Shown here one piece after another: positions 9,264 to 18,057 of a stretch of 64,000 bases of DNA. Where the stretch lies: positions 2,531,805 through 2,595,804 of the forward strand of contig NZ_JAIEZN010000001.1 of NCBI RefSeq assembly GCF_020169335.1, in the 5' to 3' direction. The first letter of the stretch is position 1. The number at the start of each line of letters is the position of its first letter. The notes beneath the pieces are model-generated. The model had not been told where the DNA came from. It made no database searches and saw nothing but the letters and a program-made list of their open reading frames with translations. The translations under genes were made by a program, and so were the position numbers. Origin of the DNA: Devosia aquimaris (GTDB lineage Bacteria; Pseudomonadota; Alphaproteobacteria; Rhizobiales; Devosiaceae).

Positions 9264-9557
9264 CTACTCCGCATCAAACAGCCAAGAACTGAGATCCGCC
9301 CAGTCCGGATTGGTCGCCTCAATGAGGTTGATCTTCCACTGCCGAGGATACTTCTTGATCGCCTTCTCGCGCCGGATCGCGTCGACCACGAGGTCGTGCT
9401 CCTCGATCCACACCAGCGTCTTGACGCCGTATCTCGAGGTAAAACCAGGCGTCAGCCCCTGCTGATGCTCCAGCAACCGCCGCGCGGGGTCGGAGGTGAC
9501 GCCAGTATAGAGGGTACCGTTCTTCTTGGACGCCAGGATGTAGACATAGCCCTTCAT
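9264..9557 (-). CDS. GIY-YIG nuclease, small stand-alone type (YhbQ/URI-like)
   Basis: 97 residues from the ATG at 9555-9557, which has AGGAA upstream. The GIY-YIG core is YVYILASKKNGTLYTG (4-19), followed by arginines at 26-27, Glu64 in IRREKAIKK and Asn83 in NPDW, so the catalytic set looks intact. Stand-alone proteins of this type are common in Rhizobiales and their cellular task is not settled. The gene is embedded among five REP-like palindromes, with a type A copy abutting its stop codon and another in its upstream region. This suggests it may act on them. It could instead be an ordinary structure-specific nuclease that sits in a repeat-rich spacer. Confidence 0.85.
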   Translation of the reverse strand: MKGYVYILASKKNGTLYTGVTSDPARRLLEHQQGLTPGFTSRYGVKTLVWIEEHDLVVDAIRREKAIKKYPRQWKINLIEATNPDWADLSSWLFDAE

Positions 9558-9593
9558 AGCGAGTTCCTGAGGCCAAAAACTCTCCCCACGCAC

Positions 9594-9623
9594 CGTCATT
9601 GCCCGGCTCGTCCGGGCAATCCA
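9594..9623 (+). repeat. REP-like palindrome, type A, upstream of the GIY-YIG gene
   Basis: CGTC head, arms ATTGCCCGG and CCGGGCAAT, loop CTCGT, CCA tail. It begins exactly 360 bp after the type A copy on the other side of the gene and lies 37 bp upstream of the GIY-YIG start codon. Confidence 0.92.
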
Positions 9624-9634
9624 TCACGCCAGCC

Positions 9635-9664
9635 TGGATCACCCGGACAAGCCGGGTGATGACG
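9635..9664 (-). repeat. REP-like palindrome, type B (inverted orientation)
   Basis: Arms ATCACCCGG and CCGGGTGAT with the CGTC head on the right. It is separated by 11 bp from the type A copy at 9594-9623 and forms a head-out inverted pair with it. Confidence 0.9.
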
Positions 9665-9758
9665 TCGGTGGCAAGTTACGCCCATTCACCACTGCTTACG
9701 CACGGGACTCCCAGGAACTTGCGGGCATCCTAACACACTACACCAGCCCCAATCTCTC

Positions 9759-9788
9759 CGTCATTGCCCGGCTTGTCCGGGCAATCCA
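9759..9788 (+). repeat. REP-like palindrome, type A
   Basis: A further perfect-arm copy, 4 bp from the stop codon of the ABC-F gene. A short AATCTCTC tract precedes it, as also occurs before the copy at 9234. Confidence 0.9.
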
Positions 9789-9792
9789 GCCC

Positions 9793-11415
9793 CTAGCTGC
9801 GCAGCCCCGGGGCTTCCTGGCCGGTGCTCTGCACATATTCGGTATAGCCACCGCCGTAGACATGCACGCCCTCGGGCGTCAGTTCCAGCACGCGGTTGCT
9901 GAGCGCGGCGAGGAAATGCCGATCGTGGCTGACGAACAGCATCGTGCCCTCATACTGGCTGAGCGCGGTGATCAGCATTTCCTTGGTGGCGATGTCGAGA
10001 TGGTTGGTCGGCTCGTCCAGAACCAGGAAATTCGGCGGATCAAACAGCATCATGGCCATCACCAGCCGCGCCTTCTCGCCACCCGAAAGCACCCGGCACT
10101 TCTTTTCGATGTCATCGCCCGAAAAGCCGAAGGCCCCGGCCAGCGCGCGCAGCGGCGCCTGTCCGGCCTGCGGGAAACTGCTTTCGAGCTGCTGGAACAC
10201 CGTCAAATCCCCCTCCAGCACATCCATGGCGTGCTGGGCAAAATAGGCCATCTTGACGCTTGGCCCGCGCGTCACGCTGCCCTGGTCCGGCTCGGTGGTG
10301 CCGGTGATCAGCTTGAGCAGCGTCGACTTGCCGGCGCCATTGACGCCCATGATGCACCAGCGCTCCTTGCGCCGCACATGGAAGTCCAGCCCGTCATAGA
10401 TGCTGCGGCTGCCATAGCTCTTGCTGACACCCTTAAGCTGAGCCACGTCCTCGCCCGAGCGCGGCGCCGGGCGGAATTCGAAATCCACCACCACCCGCCG
10501 CTTGGGCGGCTCGACGCGGTCGATCTTGTCGAGCTTTTTCACTCGGCTCTGCACCTGGGCGGCGTGGCTCGCCCGCGCCTTGAAGCGGGCGATGAAATCG
10601 AGCTCCTTCGCCAACATGGCCTGCTGCCGCTCAAATTGCGCCTGCTGGTTCTTTTCGGCAATCGCGCGCTGCTGCTGGTAGAATTCGTAATTGCCCGAAT
10701 AGCTGGTCAGGGTGCCCGCATCGATCTCGATGATCTTGGTGCAGATGCGGTTCATGAACTCGCGGTCATGGCTGGTCATGAACAGCGCGCCCGAATAATT
10801 CTGCAGGAACGCCTCGAGCCAGATCAGGCTTTCGATGTCCAGATGGTTGCTCGGCTCGTCCAGCAGCAGCGCGTCCGGCCGCATCAGCAGGATGCGCGCC
10901 AGCGCCACGCGCATCTTCCAGCCGCCCGACAGCGCGCCGACGTCGCCATCCATCATCTCCTGCGAAAAACCCAGACCGGCGAGCACTTCGCGCGCCCGCC
11001 CGTCCAGCGAATAGCCGTCCAGCTCCTCGAACTGGTGCTGCACTTCGCCATAGCGCTCGATGATGGCGTCCATCTGGTCGCCCTTGTCGGGGTCGCCCAT
11101 GTCCGCTTCCAGCGCCCGCATCTCGGTGATCAGCGCGCTCACCGGCCCGGCCCCGTCCATCACCTCGGTGACGACGCTGCGGCCACTCATTTCGCCCACT
11201 TCCTGGCTGAAATAACCGATGGTGACGCCGCGATCGACCGACACCTGGCCCTCGTCGGGCTGCTCTTCGCCGGTGATCATGCGGAACAGCGTGGTCTTAC
11301 CCGCACCATTGGGGCCGACCAGCCCGATCTTTTCACCCTTTTGCAGCGTGGCCGAGGCGTCGATGAAGACGATCTGCTTGCCGTTCTGCTTGCCGATGCT
11401 TTCCAGCCGGATCAT
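9793..11415 (-). CDS. ABC-F family ATPase (YbiT/EttA/Uup-like)
   Basis: 540 residues from the ATG at 11413-11415, preceded by AGGAAG; a 14-codon upstream extension is unlikely. Two ABC domains lie in one chain without membrane segments: Walker A GPNGAGKTT and GVNGAGKST, signatures LSGGWKMR and LSGGEKAR, and Walker B LLLDEPSNHLD and LVLDEPTNHLD. Between them is the linker rich in Gln, Arg and Lys (NQQAQFERQQAM) that ABC-F proteins insert near the ribosomal E site. The role is probably translation rescue or tuning rather than transport. A repeat lies directly after its stop. Confidence 0.88.
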   Translation of the reverse strand: MIRLESIGKQNGKQIVFIDASATLQKGEKIGLVGPNGAGKTTLFRMITGEEQPDEGQVSVDRGVTIGYFSQEVGEMSGRSVVTEVMDGAGPVSALITEMRALEADMGDPDKGDQMDAIIERYGEVQHQFEELDGYSLDGRAREVLAGLGFSQEMMDGDVGALSGGWKMRVALARILLMRPDALLLDEPSNHLDIESLIWLEAFLQNYSGALFMTSHDREFMNRICTKIIEIDAGTLTSYSGNYEFYQQQRAIAEKNQQAQFERQQAMLAKELDFIARFKARASHAAQVQSRVKKLDKIDRVEPPKRRVVVDFEFRPAPRSGEDVAQLKGVSKSYGSRSIYDGLDFHVRRKERWCIMGVNGAGKSTLLKLITGTTEPDQGSVTRGPSVKMAYFAQHAMDVLEGDLTVFQQLESSFPQAGQAPLRALAGAFGFSGDDIEKKCRVLSGGEKARLVMAMMLFDPPNFLVLDEPTNHLDIATKEMLITALSQYEGTMLFVSHDRHFLAALSNRVLELTPEGVHVYGGGYTEYVQSTGQEAPGLRS

Positions 11416-11665
11416 TGTTTCAGTCTTCCTGCGCTCGCGGCTGCACGCGGCGGCCAATGGTCAAAGCCTGTCGTTAAGCACTGCCGGCGCTTCGGCGCAA
11501 CCCGGCTGGTGCCCCGGCATTGCCCCCTTGCACCAGGCGCCGGGCAAAGCTGTGATTTGATCGCCCTGCCCTTGCCCGAATCGGCGCCGGGGTGTGCTAA
11601 CCAGCCTGAGGCATTCACCTCAGGCGACGCGTCGGCATCCTGCCGGCCGCCATTGCGGAGACCCG

Positions 11666-13180
11666 ATGAAGGTAGCAATCGACATGGGAACGAGTAGCGG
11701 GGCCACCCCCGCCACGCTCGACCTCGAAGAATTGCTGGCCACGCGTCTGCTGGTGCAGGGCAATTCCGGCTCCGGCAAATCCCATCTGCTCCGGCGCCTG
11801 CTCGAACAATCCGCCCCCTGGGTGCAGCAGTGCATCATCGATCCCGAGGGCGATTTCACCACGCTCTCCGAGCGCTATGGCCACCAGGTCATCGACGCCA
11901 CCCGCACCGAGGCCGAGCTGACCCGCATCGCCGCTCGCGTCCGGCAACACCGCGTCTCGGTCGTGCTCAATCTCGAGGGTCTCGACGTCGAGCAGCAGAT
12001 GCGCGCCGCAGCGGCTTTCCTCGGCGGCATGTTCGATGCCGACCGCGACTTCTGGTATCCCGTGCTTGTGGTCGTCGACGAAGCCCAGCTCTTTGCCCCT
12101 TCCGTGGCCGGCGAAGTCAGTGACGAAGCACGCAAGCTCTCGCTCGGCGCCATGACCAACCTCATGTGCCGCGGCCGCAAGCGCGGCCTCGCCGGTGTCA
12201 TCGCCACCCAGCGCCTGGCCAAGCTGGCCAAGAACGTCGCTGCCGAGGCCAGCAATTTCCTCATGGGCCGCACGTTTCTGGATATCGACATGGCCCGTGC
12301 TGCGGACCTGTTGGGCATGGAGAAGCGCCAGGCCGAGCAGTTCCGCGATCTGGCCCGCGGCCATTTCGTCGCCCTGGGTCCGGCCATTTCGCGCCGTCCG
12401 CTGCCGGTGACCATTGGCGAAGTGGTGACCTCGGCCCGCTCCACCAGCCCCAAGCTCACCCCGCTGCCCGAAGCCCCGGCCGATGCGGCAGACCTGATCT
12501 TTACGGCCTCGCCCGAAGAGGCCACCCGCCCCGTGGTGCGGCGTCCGCCGCCGCCCCCGCCGCCCTCGACCAATGATCTGTTGGCCCAGCTCTCCCGCGC
12601 CCGTCCTCCGGAAGTGGAAGCGGCGCCGCAATCGCTGTTCCCCGAGATCGACGAAGCCGAGCGCGACGCCCAGATCGACGAGATCATGGCCGAGCTCCTG
12701 GGCGATCCCGACGCCAGCTTCCGCACGGTCGCCGTGCTCTATCAGGATTTCCTGGTCCGCTGCCGCATCCGCCGCGTGCCCGGCGAGCCGCCGGCCCTGC
12801 CCGCCTTCAAGCGCAAGCTGGCCGTCGCCCGCGTGGCGCCTGACGCCGCGACGGTCCAGTCCGATGGCTGGCAGCAGGCCCTGGCGCTGTCCGAAACGCT
12901 CACCGACGATGTGCAGGGCGTGTTTCTCGTTCTGGCCCAGGCCGCGCTCAGCGGCGCCCCCTGCCCGTCCGACGCCACCCTGGCGCGCCTCTATGGTACC
13001 CATTCCGCCAGCCGCGCCCGGCGGCTGCTGACCTGGTTCGAGGAACGGGGCCTGTTGGTCGTGCGGCTCGATTTCCGCAACAACCGCGTCGTCGCCTTCC
13101 CCGATCTGGGCGTCGAAACCGCCCCCGGCGATCCCAATGGTCCCGATACCCTCGAAGACCAGCGCGGCGCCGCCGAATAG
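11666..13180 (+). CDS. HerA/DUF87-like ATP-binding protein
   Basis: 504 residues from the ATG at 11666; the frame is open further upstream but without a ribosome site. Walker A GNSGSGKS is at 32-39 and the hydrophobic Walker B VLVVVDEAQ at 133-141. The segment GVIATQRLAKLAKNVAAEASNFLMGR is typical of HerA/FtsK-like hexameric ATPases. A proline-rich linker (RRPPPPPPPS) leads to a C-terminal domain of unknown function. There is no NurA-like nuclease neighbour, so the HerA-NurA repair pairing is not seen. The ABC-F gene is divergent on the left. The role is unknown; DNA processing is an inference. Confidence 0.78.
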   Translation: MKVAIDMGTSSGATPATLDLEELLATRLLVQGNSGSGKSHLLRRLLEQSAPWVQQCIIDPEGDFTTLSERYGHQVIDATRTEAELTRIAARVRQHRVSVVLNLEGLDVEQQMRAAAAFLGGMFDADRDFWYPVLVVVDEAQLFAPSVAGEVSDEARKLSLGAMTNLMCRGRKRGLAGVIATQRLAKLAKNVAAEASNFLMGRTFLDIDMARAADLLGMEKRQAEQFRDLARGHFVALGPAISRRPLPVTIGEVVTSARSTSPKLTPLPEAPADAADLIFTASPEEATRPVVRRPPPPPPPSTNDLLAQLSRARPPEVEAAPQSLFPEIDEAERDAQIDEIMAELLGDPDASFRTVAVLYQDFLVRCRIRRVPGEPPALPAFKRKLAVARVAPDAATVQSDGWQQALALSETLTDDVQGVFLVLAQAALSGAPCPSDATLARLYGTHSASRARRLLTWFEERGLLVVRLDFRNNRVVAFPDLGVETAPGDPNGPDTLEDQRGAAE

Positions 13181-13326
13181 CTTAGCGTCAAAATATCAGC
13201 GCCGGACGGGTCGCATAATCGAGCTCAATAGTAAGATATCGAGAACTGCCTTCCACACTTGAATAATTTGAGATTGCAAGTTCACGCTCAGACTCTCCAA
13301 ATTTCCATACCTACTTGCATTGATAA
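13181..13326. other. AT-rich spacer without a gene
   Basis: Base composition falls abruptly just after the stop of the HerA-like gene and remains AT-rich through the neighbouring membrane-protein gene. I see no convincing reading frame, terminator or repeat. Together with 13327-13857 it forms a compositional island of about 670 bp. Confidence 0.6.
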
Positions 13327-13857
13327 TTATAAAAATCGATCAGATTTATGCCGCATCGCCCATAGAACAATACACCATTGGAAAAATGCAAAAACAAAGA
13401 ATCCAAAAAAAGCATATGTAAATATGCCAACTCGACCAATATCTGATAACCTATTAATTCCGTCACCAAATAACAGTCCGACGTCAAAATACAAAATATA
13501 TAAACTACACAACGCACCTATTGACGCTATCAATACATAAAAAGAATCTATCTTAAATTCTCTTGATATACTATTCGTAAATATATAGGTTAAAGGCGCT
13601 ATCAAAATCGCCAATAAGGGAACCTCAACCTGGACAATTGCCCGAGTCAATTCCCAAAACAGTACAATATCTAGCGTGTATTTAGAGGCGAATCGAGAAA
13701 CGTTGATTCTCGTCAAGTCCGAGATGATCGGTACATACTGATAATACCAATTCAATATTGGACGCACTGCATCAGGAAAGATTAGGAAAACGACCGTCGA
13801 TGAGAAAACTATCGTAAATCCTGGAAGCCACCCGCATAGCAAGTCAAACAGCTTCAT
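13327..13857 (-). CDS. Hypothetical integral membrane protein, AT-rich orphan
   Basis: 176 residues from the ATG at 13855-13857. I do not recognise the family. At least four hydrophobic segments are visible: near 12-30 (FTIVFSSTVVFLIF), 75-95 (VPLLAILIAPLTYIF), 103-122 (FYVLIASIGALCSLYILYF) and 140-165 (GIFTYAFFGFFVFAFFQWCIVLW). The tail is basic (MRHKSDR). Base composition and codon use (frequent ATA, TTA, AAT) differ sharply from all neighbours, which suggests recent acquisition. Its start codon overlaps the stop codon of the upstream aldose epimerase gene by one base (TAATG), so translation is probably coupled. No toxin, phage or transporter motif is visible. Confidence 0.7.
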   Translation of the reverse strand: MKLFDLLCGWLPGFTIVFSSTVVFLIFPDAVRPILNWYYQYVPIISDLTRINVSRFASKYTLDIVLFWELTRAIVQVEVPLLAILIAPLTYIFTNSISREFKIDSFYVLIASIGALCSLYILYFDVGLLFGDGINRLSDIGRVGIFTYAFFGFFVFAFFQWCIVLWAMRHKSDRFL

Positions 13858-14717
13858 TAAGTTAGTTCCGCCTTGAAGCCATAGCGCCCCGTGGCGCCCG
13901 GCCCCAGCAGCTCCACATAGGGGCGTTCCGCCAGCTCGTCGGAGCCATCCACCTCGGCCGCCGTGCCGCGCCAGGGTTCGAGACACACAAATGGCGCCCC
14001 CGGCTTGGACCACAACGCCAGATTGGGCAGATTCTCCCAGGTGAAGTGGATGGCCTTCTCACCCGCGCCATAGCGCAGCCCGGCGCCCGCACCCTCGGGA
14101 AACAGCATGGCATCGGCCGCAAACAAGCTGTGATCGAGCACCAGATGGCCGCGCACAAAGGGTGAGGCCAGCTTGTCGGGCTGCACCAGCCCGCCGCTCA
14201 GCCGCACCAACGCCGGCGCGCCGCCATTGTCCAGCGTCACCCGATGCACCTGGCCGTCGCAGCCCGGCAGCGGCCAGACGAAGGCCGGATGAAAGCCGAT
14301 GCCGAACGGCATCAGCGCATGACTGGCATTGTGCACCTCGGCGGTCACCGACACCGCCCGCCCCACCAGGCGATGCTCGATGGTCAGCGTGAAATCGAAC
14401 GGATAGACCGAGTGGCTGGCCAGGCTCGACTTCAGCACATGCCGGCAAAAATCGCTGCCCTGGCTCTCCAGCTCAAACGTGCTGCGCCGCGCAAAGCCAT
14501 GCTGCCCCATGGGATAGCGCTGGCCATGCACCGCAATATGGTCGCCCGGCGCCTTGCCCACGATGGGGAACAGCACCGGCGAGCGCCCGCCCCAGAACGC
14601 CGCATCGCCATCCCACAGCCACGACTGGCCGTCTGCGGTCACCAGCGACTGCATTTCCGCGCCCAGCGCCGATACCGTCACCCGGACCTGGTCATTGCCG
14701 ATCTCGATCTTGTCCAT
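13857..14717 (-). CDS. Aldose 1-epimerase family protein
   Basis: 286 residues from the ATG at 14715-14717. The segments LFPIVGKAPGD, GQHGFARRSTFE, GFHPAF and CLEPWRG are the conserved sugar-binding and catalytic stretches of the galactose-mutarotase-like fold. It probably interconverts sugar anomers or binds hexose 6-phosphates (YeaD/LacX-like). The frame extends 29 codons upstream, but that part resembles shadow sequence. It is divergent from hrpB, and its stop codon overlaps the start of an AT-rich membrane-protein gene. Confidence 0.85.
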   Translation of the reverse strand: MDKIEIGNDQVRVTVSALGAEMQSLVTADGQSWLWDGDAAFWGGRSPVLFPIVGKAPGDHIAVHGQRYPMGQHGFARRSTFELESQGSDFCRHVLKSSLASHSVYPFDFTLTIEHRLVGRAVSVTAEVHNASHALMPFGIGFHPAFVWPLPGCDGQVHRVTLDNGGAPALVRLSGGLVQPDKLASPFVRGHLVLDHSLFAADAMLFPEGAGAGLRYGAGEKAIHFTWENLPNLALWSKPGAPFVCLEPWRGTAAEVDGSDELAERPYVELLGPGATGRYGFKAELT

Positions 14718-14887
14718 GCGCCCCCGCAAACCACTCGGCCGGCTGTGCCTGCAGCACCACACCCGCGACATCACCCATAATAGTGAAATCGCCCGGCTGG
14801 TCATCCGACGTTTTTGTCATGACCCACACGCAGGCGCTGCCCATTGCCGGGCTTGCCCAAATCCCGTCCATCCGCCAAACACCTGCC

Positions 14888-17338
14888 ATGTCCATGCCAC
14901 CGCTTCCCATTGATGATGCCCTGCCCGGTCTGCAGGCGGCCCTGACCGCCGGCCCCTATGCCGTGCTGGTGGCGCCGCCCGGCGCCGGCAAGACCACGCG
15001 CGTGCCCCTGGCTTTGCTCAAAGCGCCCTGGCGCAGCGACCGCCGCATCATCATGCTCGAGCCAAGGCGCCTCGCCGCCCGCGCCGCTGCCGCACAGATG
15101 GCGCGCCTGCTCGGCGAGGAGGTCGCCCAGACCGTGGGCTACCGCGTGCGCATGGACACCAAGGTCACGGCCCGCACCCGCATCGAGATCGTCACCGAAG
15201 GCGTCTTTACCCGCATGCTGCTCGATGATCCCGAGCTGACCGGCATTGCCGCCGTGCTGTTCGACGAATTCCATGAGCGCAGCCTCGATGGTGATCTGGG
15301 CCTGGCCCTGACGCTGGACGCCGCCGCCCTGCGGCCCGATTTGCGCGTGCTGGTCATGTCGGCAACCATCGATGGCGCCCGTGTGGCCCGCCTGCTCGGC
15401 GATTGCCCGGTAATCGAAAGCCTCGGCCGCACCTTTCCCGTCGAGACGCACCATGCCGAGCCCGACCCGCTCAAACGGCTCGAAGATCAGGTCACCGATG
15501 CGGTGCTCGCGGCGCTGCGGGCGCATGAGGGCTCGGCTCTGGTCTTCCTGCCCGGCCAGGGCGAGATCACCCGCGTCGCCGAGCGGCTGGCCAGCCGCGT
15601 CCCCGCCGATACCGATATTGCCCCGCTGTTTGGCCAGTTGACCCCCGCCGAGCAGGATCGCGCCATTCGCCCCGCCGAGCCGGGCCGCCGCAAGATCGTG
15701 CTGGCCACCTCCATCGCCGAGACCTCGCTGACCATCGACGGCGTCCGCATTGTCGTCGATTCCGGCTTCCGCCGCGTGCCGGCCTATGACCCCGGCACGG
15801 GGCTGACCACGCTTGAAACCCGCCGCGTCTCGCGCGCCGGCGCCGACCAGCGCCGCGGCCGCGCCGGCCGCACCAGTCCCGGCGTCTGCATCCGCCTCTG
15901 GAACGAGGGCCAGACTGCGGCCCTCGCGCCTTTCGACACGCCCGAAATCCTCGCTGCAGATCTCGCCAATCTCGTGCTCGATCTGGCCAATTGGGGCGTC
16001 AGCGATCCGGCAGCGCTCAGCTTTCTCGATGCCCCGCCGGCGCCGGCCTGGAGCGAAGCGGTTGCGCTGTTGCAGCGTCTGGAGGCACTCGACGATCAGG
16101 CCCGCCTCACCCCGGCCGGCAAGGCCCTGGCCCGCCTGCCGCTCCATCCCCGTCTCGCCCATATGGTCGTCGCTGCCGCCGCCGAGGACGATGCGCTCAC
16201 AGCCGCCGAACTGGCCGTGCTGATCGGCGAGCGGGGTCTGGGCGGCGACGACACTGACCTTGGCCACCGGCTCGACCGCTTCCGCCGCGCCACCGGCCCC
16301 AAGGCCGACGCCGCCCGCGCCATGGCCCGGCGCTGGGCGAGCCTGGTCGGTGGCGGCAAGGGCGGCAATTTCGCCCCCGGCCATCACCTCGCCCGCGCCT
16401 TTCCCGACCGCATTGCCCAGGCCGCCGGCCCGCGCGGCCGCTTCCGCCTTGCCAATGGCCGCCAGGCCGCGCTCGAAGTCACCGACGCCTTGGCCAGCCA
16501 GCCCTTCCTCGTCGTCACCGATGTCACCGGCACGGCCGCCGCCGGCCGTATCCGGGGTGCCGTCGCGCTCGATCGCGACGACCTCGAAAGCCTCTTCGCC
16601 CATCGCATCACGTCCGGCACCACGCTGAGCTTTGATGCCGCCTCGGCCAGCGTGCGTGCCCGTCGCACCCGCCAGCTCGACGCCCTGCGGCTCGCCGATG
16701 AACCGGCGCCGATCGATGATCCCGAAGCCGCCGCCCAATTGCTGGCCGAAGCCGCCGCCCGGCGGGGGCTGGATCTCTTGCCCTGGAGCCGCGATCAGCT
16801 CGCCTGGCGCGCCCGCGCCGGCTTTTTGCGCGCCACGCTGGGCGCCGATTGGCCCGATCTCGGGCAGGAGGCTCTGTCGGCGAGCATCAGCGACTGGCTG
16901 ACCCCGGCCCTCTTTGGCCTATCAAAACTGTCCGAAATTTCCGCCGAGCATCTGCGCAACGCGCTCGACCTGCTGCTGCCCTATGCCCGGCGGCAGGAAA
17001 TCGAGGCCCTGCTGCCCAGCCACTTTGTGGCGCCCACCGGCAATGGCGTGCCCATCGACTACGCAGCCGAAGGCGGTCCCGCCATCGAGATCCGCGTGCA
17101 GGAACTGTTTGGGCTCACCCGCCACCCCACCATTGCCAATGGCCGCATCCGCCTGGTGCTGGTGCTGCTCTCGCCCGCCCATCGCCCCATCCAGACCACG
17201 CGCGATCTGCCCGGCTTCTGGGCCGGGTCCTGGGCCGACGTCGCCAAGGAGCTCAAGGGCCGCTATCCGCGCCACCCCTGGCCCGACGAACCCGCCAAGG
17301 CCCACCCCACCGCCCGCGCCAAGCCCCGCGGCACCTGA
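14888..17338 (+). CDS. hrpB: ATP-dependent helicase HrpB
   Basis: 816 residues from the ATG at 14888 (a second ATG at 14894 is equally possible). DEAH-type RNA helicase motifs in order: Walker A APPGAGKTT at 29-37, EPRRLAAR near 58, DEFHER at 126-131, VMSATID near 160, the TSIAETSLTIDGV block, and RRGRAGR. The long C-terminal region ending with PIQTTRDLPGFW is the HrpB-specific part seen across proteobacteria. The physiological RNA substrate is not well defined. It is a single gene, divergent from the aldose epimerase gene. Confidence 0.9.
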   Translation: MSMPPLPIDDALPGLQAALTAGPYAVLVAPPGAGKTTRVPLALLKAPWRSDRRIIMLEPRRLAARAAAAQMARLLGEEVAQTVGYRVRMDTKVTARTRIEIVTEGVFTRMLLDDPELTGIAAVLFDEFHERSLDGDLGLALTLDAAALRPDLRVLVMSATIDGARVARLLGDCPVIESLGRTFPVETHHAEPDPLKRLEDQVTDAVLAALRAHEGSALVFLPGQGEITRVAERLASRVPADTDIAPLFGQLTPAEQDRAIRPAEPGRRKIVLATSIAETSLTIDGVRIVVDSGFRRVPAYDPGTGLTTLETRRVSRAGADQRRGRAGRTSPGVCIRLWNEGQTAALAPFDTPEILAADLANLVLDLANWGVSDPAALSFLDAPPAPAWSEAVALLQRLEALDDQARLTPAGKALARLPLHPRLAHMVVAAAAEDDALTAAELAVLIGERGLGGDDTDLGHRLDRFRRATGPKADAARAMARRWASLVGGGKGGNFAPGHHLARAFPDRIAQAAGPRGRFRLANGRQAALEVTDALASQPFLVVTDVTGTAAAGRIRGAVALDRDDLESLFAHRITSGTTLSFDAASASVRARRTRQLDALRLADEPAPIDDPEAAAQLLAEAAARRGLDLLPWSRDQLAWRARAGFLRATLGADWPDLGQEALSASISDWLTPALFGLSKLSEISAEHLRNALDLLLPYARRQEIEALLPSHFVAPTGNGVPIDYAAEGGPAIEIRVQELFGLTRHPTIANGRIRLVLVLLSPAHRPIQTTRDLPGFWAGSWADVAKELKGRYPRHPWPDEPAKAHPTARAKPRGT

Positions 17339-17352
17339 CCCGGGAGGCCGAA

Positions 17353-17410
17353 CCCACCTCGCCACTGAGGGGAGAGGTCGGCGCGCAGCGCCGGGTGAGG
17401 GGTTCAGCGT
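17353..17410. repeat. Intergenic GC-rich palindrome, type C
   Basis: An imperfect CCTC(GCCACT)GAGGGGAGAGG hairpin is followed by a second hairpin around GGCGCGCAGCGCC, then GTGAGGGGTTCAGCG. A shorter relative is at 23561-23603, sharing the GAGGGGAGAGG and GAGGGGTTCAGCG blocks. It lies immediately after hrpB. Confidence 0.7.
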
Positions 17411-17430
17411 CACAGTCCGCCACCACGCCC

Positions 17431-17460
17431 CGTCATTGCCCGGCCCGTCCGGGCAATCCA
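17431..17460 (+). repeat. REP-like palindrome, type A
   Basis: CGTC head, perfect arms ATTGCCCGG and CCGGGCAAT, loop CCCGT, CCA tail. It sits between the convergent hrpB and msrB genes. Confidence 0.9.
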
Positions 17461-17503
17461 CTTCCGAATCCGCCGCCAATGGCTCACCCGGACAAGCCCC
17501 CCC

Positions 17504-17537
17504 AAAAAACGAAAAGGCCCCGGATCGCTCCGGGGCC
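17504..17537 (-). terminator. Intrinsic terminator of msrB
   Basis: Read on the minus strand, a 9-bp stem (GGCCCCGGA with TCCGGGGCC, 4-nt loop, forward 17516-17537) is followed by a T-rich tail. It starts 8 bp beyond the msrB stop codon. Confidence 0.85.
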
Positions 17538-17544
17538 CCTCGCT

Positions 17545-17949
17545 CTATTCGGCCGGCGTAAAATTCAGCGCCACGCCATTGATGCAATAGCGCAGGCCGG
17601 TGGGCGGCGGGCCGTCCGGAAACACATGGCCCAGGTGGCTGCCGCAGGTGGCGCAATGCACTTCCGTGCGCACCATGCCATAGCTGCGGTCCTCGGTGCT
17701 CTCCACCGAGCCCGGCAGCGGGTCGTTAAAGCTCGGCCAGCCGGTGCCGCTCTCGAACTTCAGCGTCGAGCCGAACAGCGGCGTATCGCAGCCGGCGCAC
17801 GAAAAAGTGCCCTGGCGCTTCTCGTGCAGCAGCGCGCAGCTCCCCGGCCGTTCCGTGCCGTGCTGGCGCATCACCTGATATTGCTCCGGCGTCAATCTGG
17901 CCCGCCATTCCGCGTCGGTGCGGGTCACTTTGTAAGCATGGGCATCCAT
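17545..17949 (-). CDS. msrB: Peptide-methionine (R)-S-oxide reductase MsrB
   Basis: 134 residues, standard MsrB length. Zinc is held by two CxxC pairs, Cys51/Cys54 and Cys99/Cys102. The catalytic cysteine is Cys122 in [11 protein letters not shown], and SGTGWPSF near 67-74 forms the substrate pocket. It reduces methionine-R-sulfoxide in proteins in the cytoplasm with thioredoxin as reductant. It is divergent from the flavin-binding oxidoreductase at 18058 and followed by its own terminator. Confidence 0.95.
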   Translation of the reverse strand: MDAHAYKVTRTDAEWRARLTPEQYQVMRQHGTERPGSCALLHEKRQGTFSCAGCDTPLFGSTLKFESGTGWPSFNDPLPGSVESTEDRSYGMVRTEVHCATCGSHLGHVFPDGPPPTGLRYCINGVALNFTPAE

Positions 17950-18057
17950 GGCTTTACTCCTTTTGTCGCCTTGTCATTCGTTGGCAATATAGGATGAGTT
18001 ACAGCCCTCACCTAGGGGCGCCACGCGGGTTCGCCCATTTGTCATCAAGGGTCTGCC

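Noticed and set aside
9166..9788. CRISPR-like array because of repeated 30-mers
   Set aside because: The copies alternate orientation, have uneven spacing and enclose a gene; spacers of regular length and cas genes are absent.
11594..11665. N-terminal extension of the HerA-like ATPase
   Set aside because: No ribosome site before the upstream start and the peptide is Arg/His-rich; the ATG at 11666 fits better.
14801..16738. 645-codon minus-strand frame
   Set aside because: Antisense to hrpB with glycine/alanine-rich low-complexity translation.
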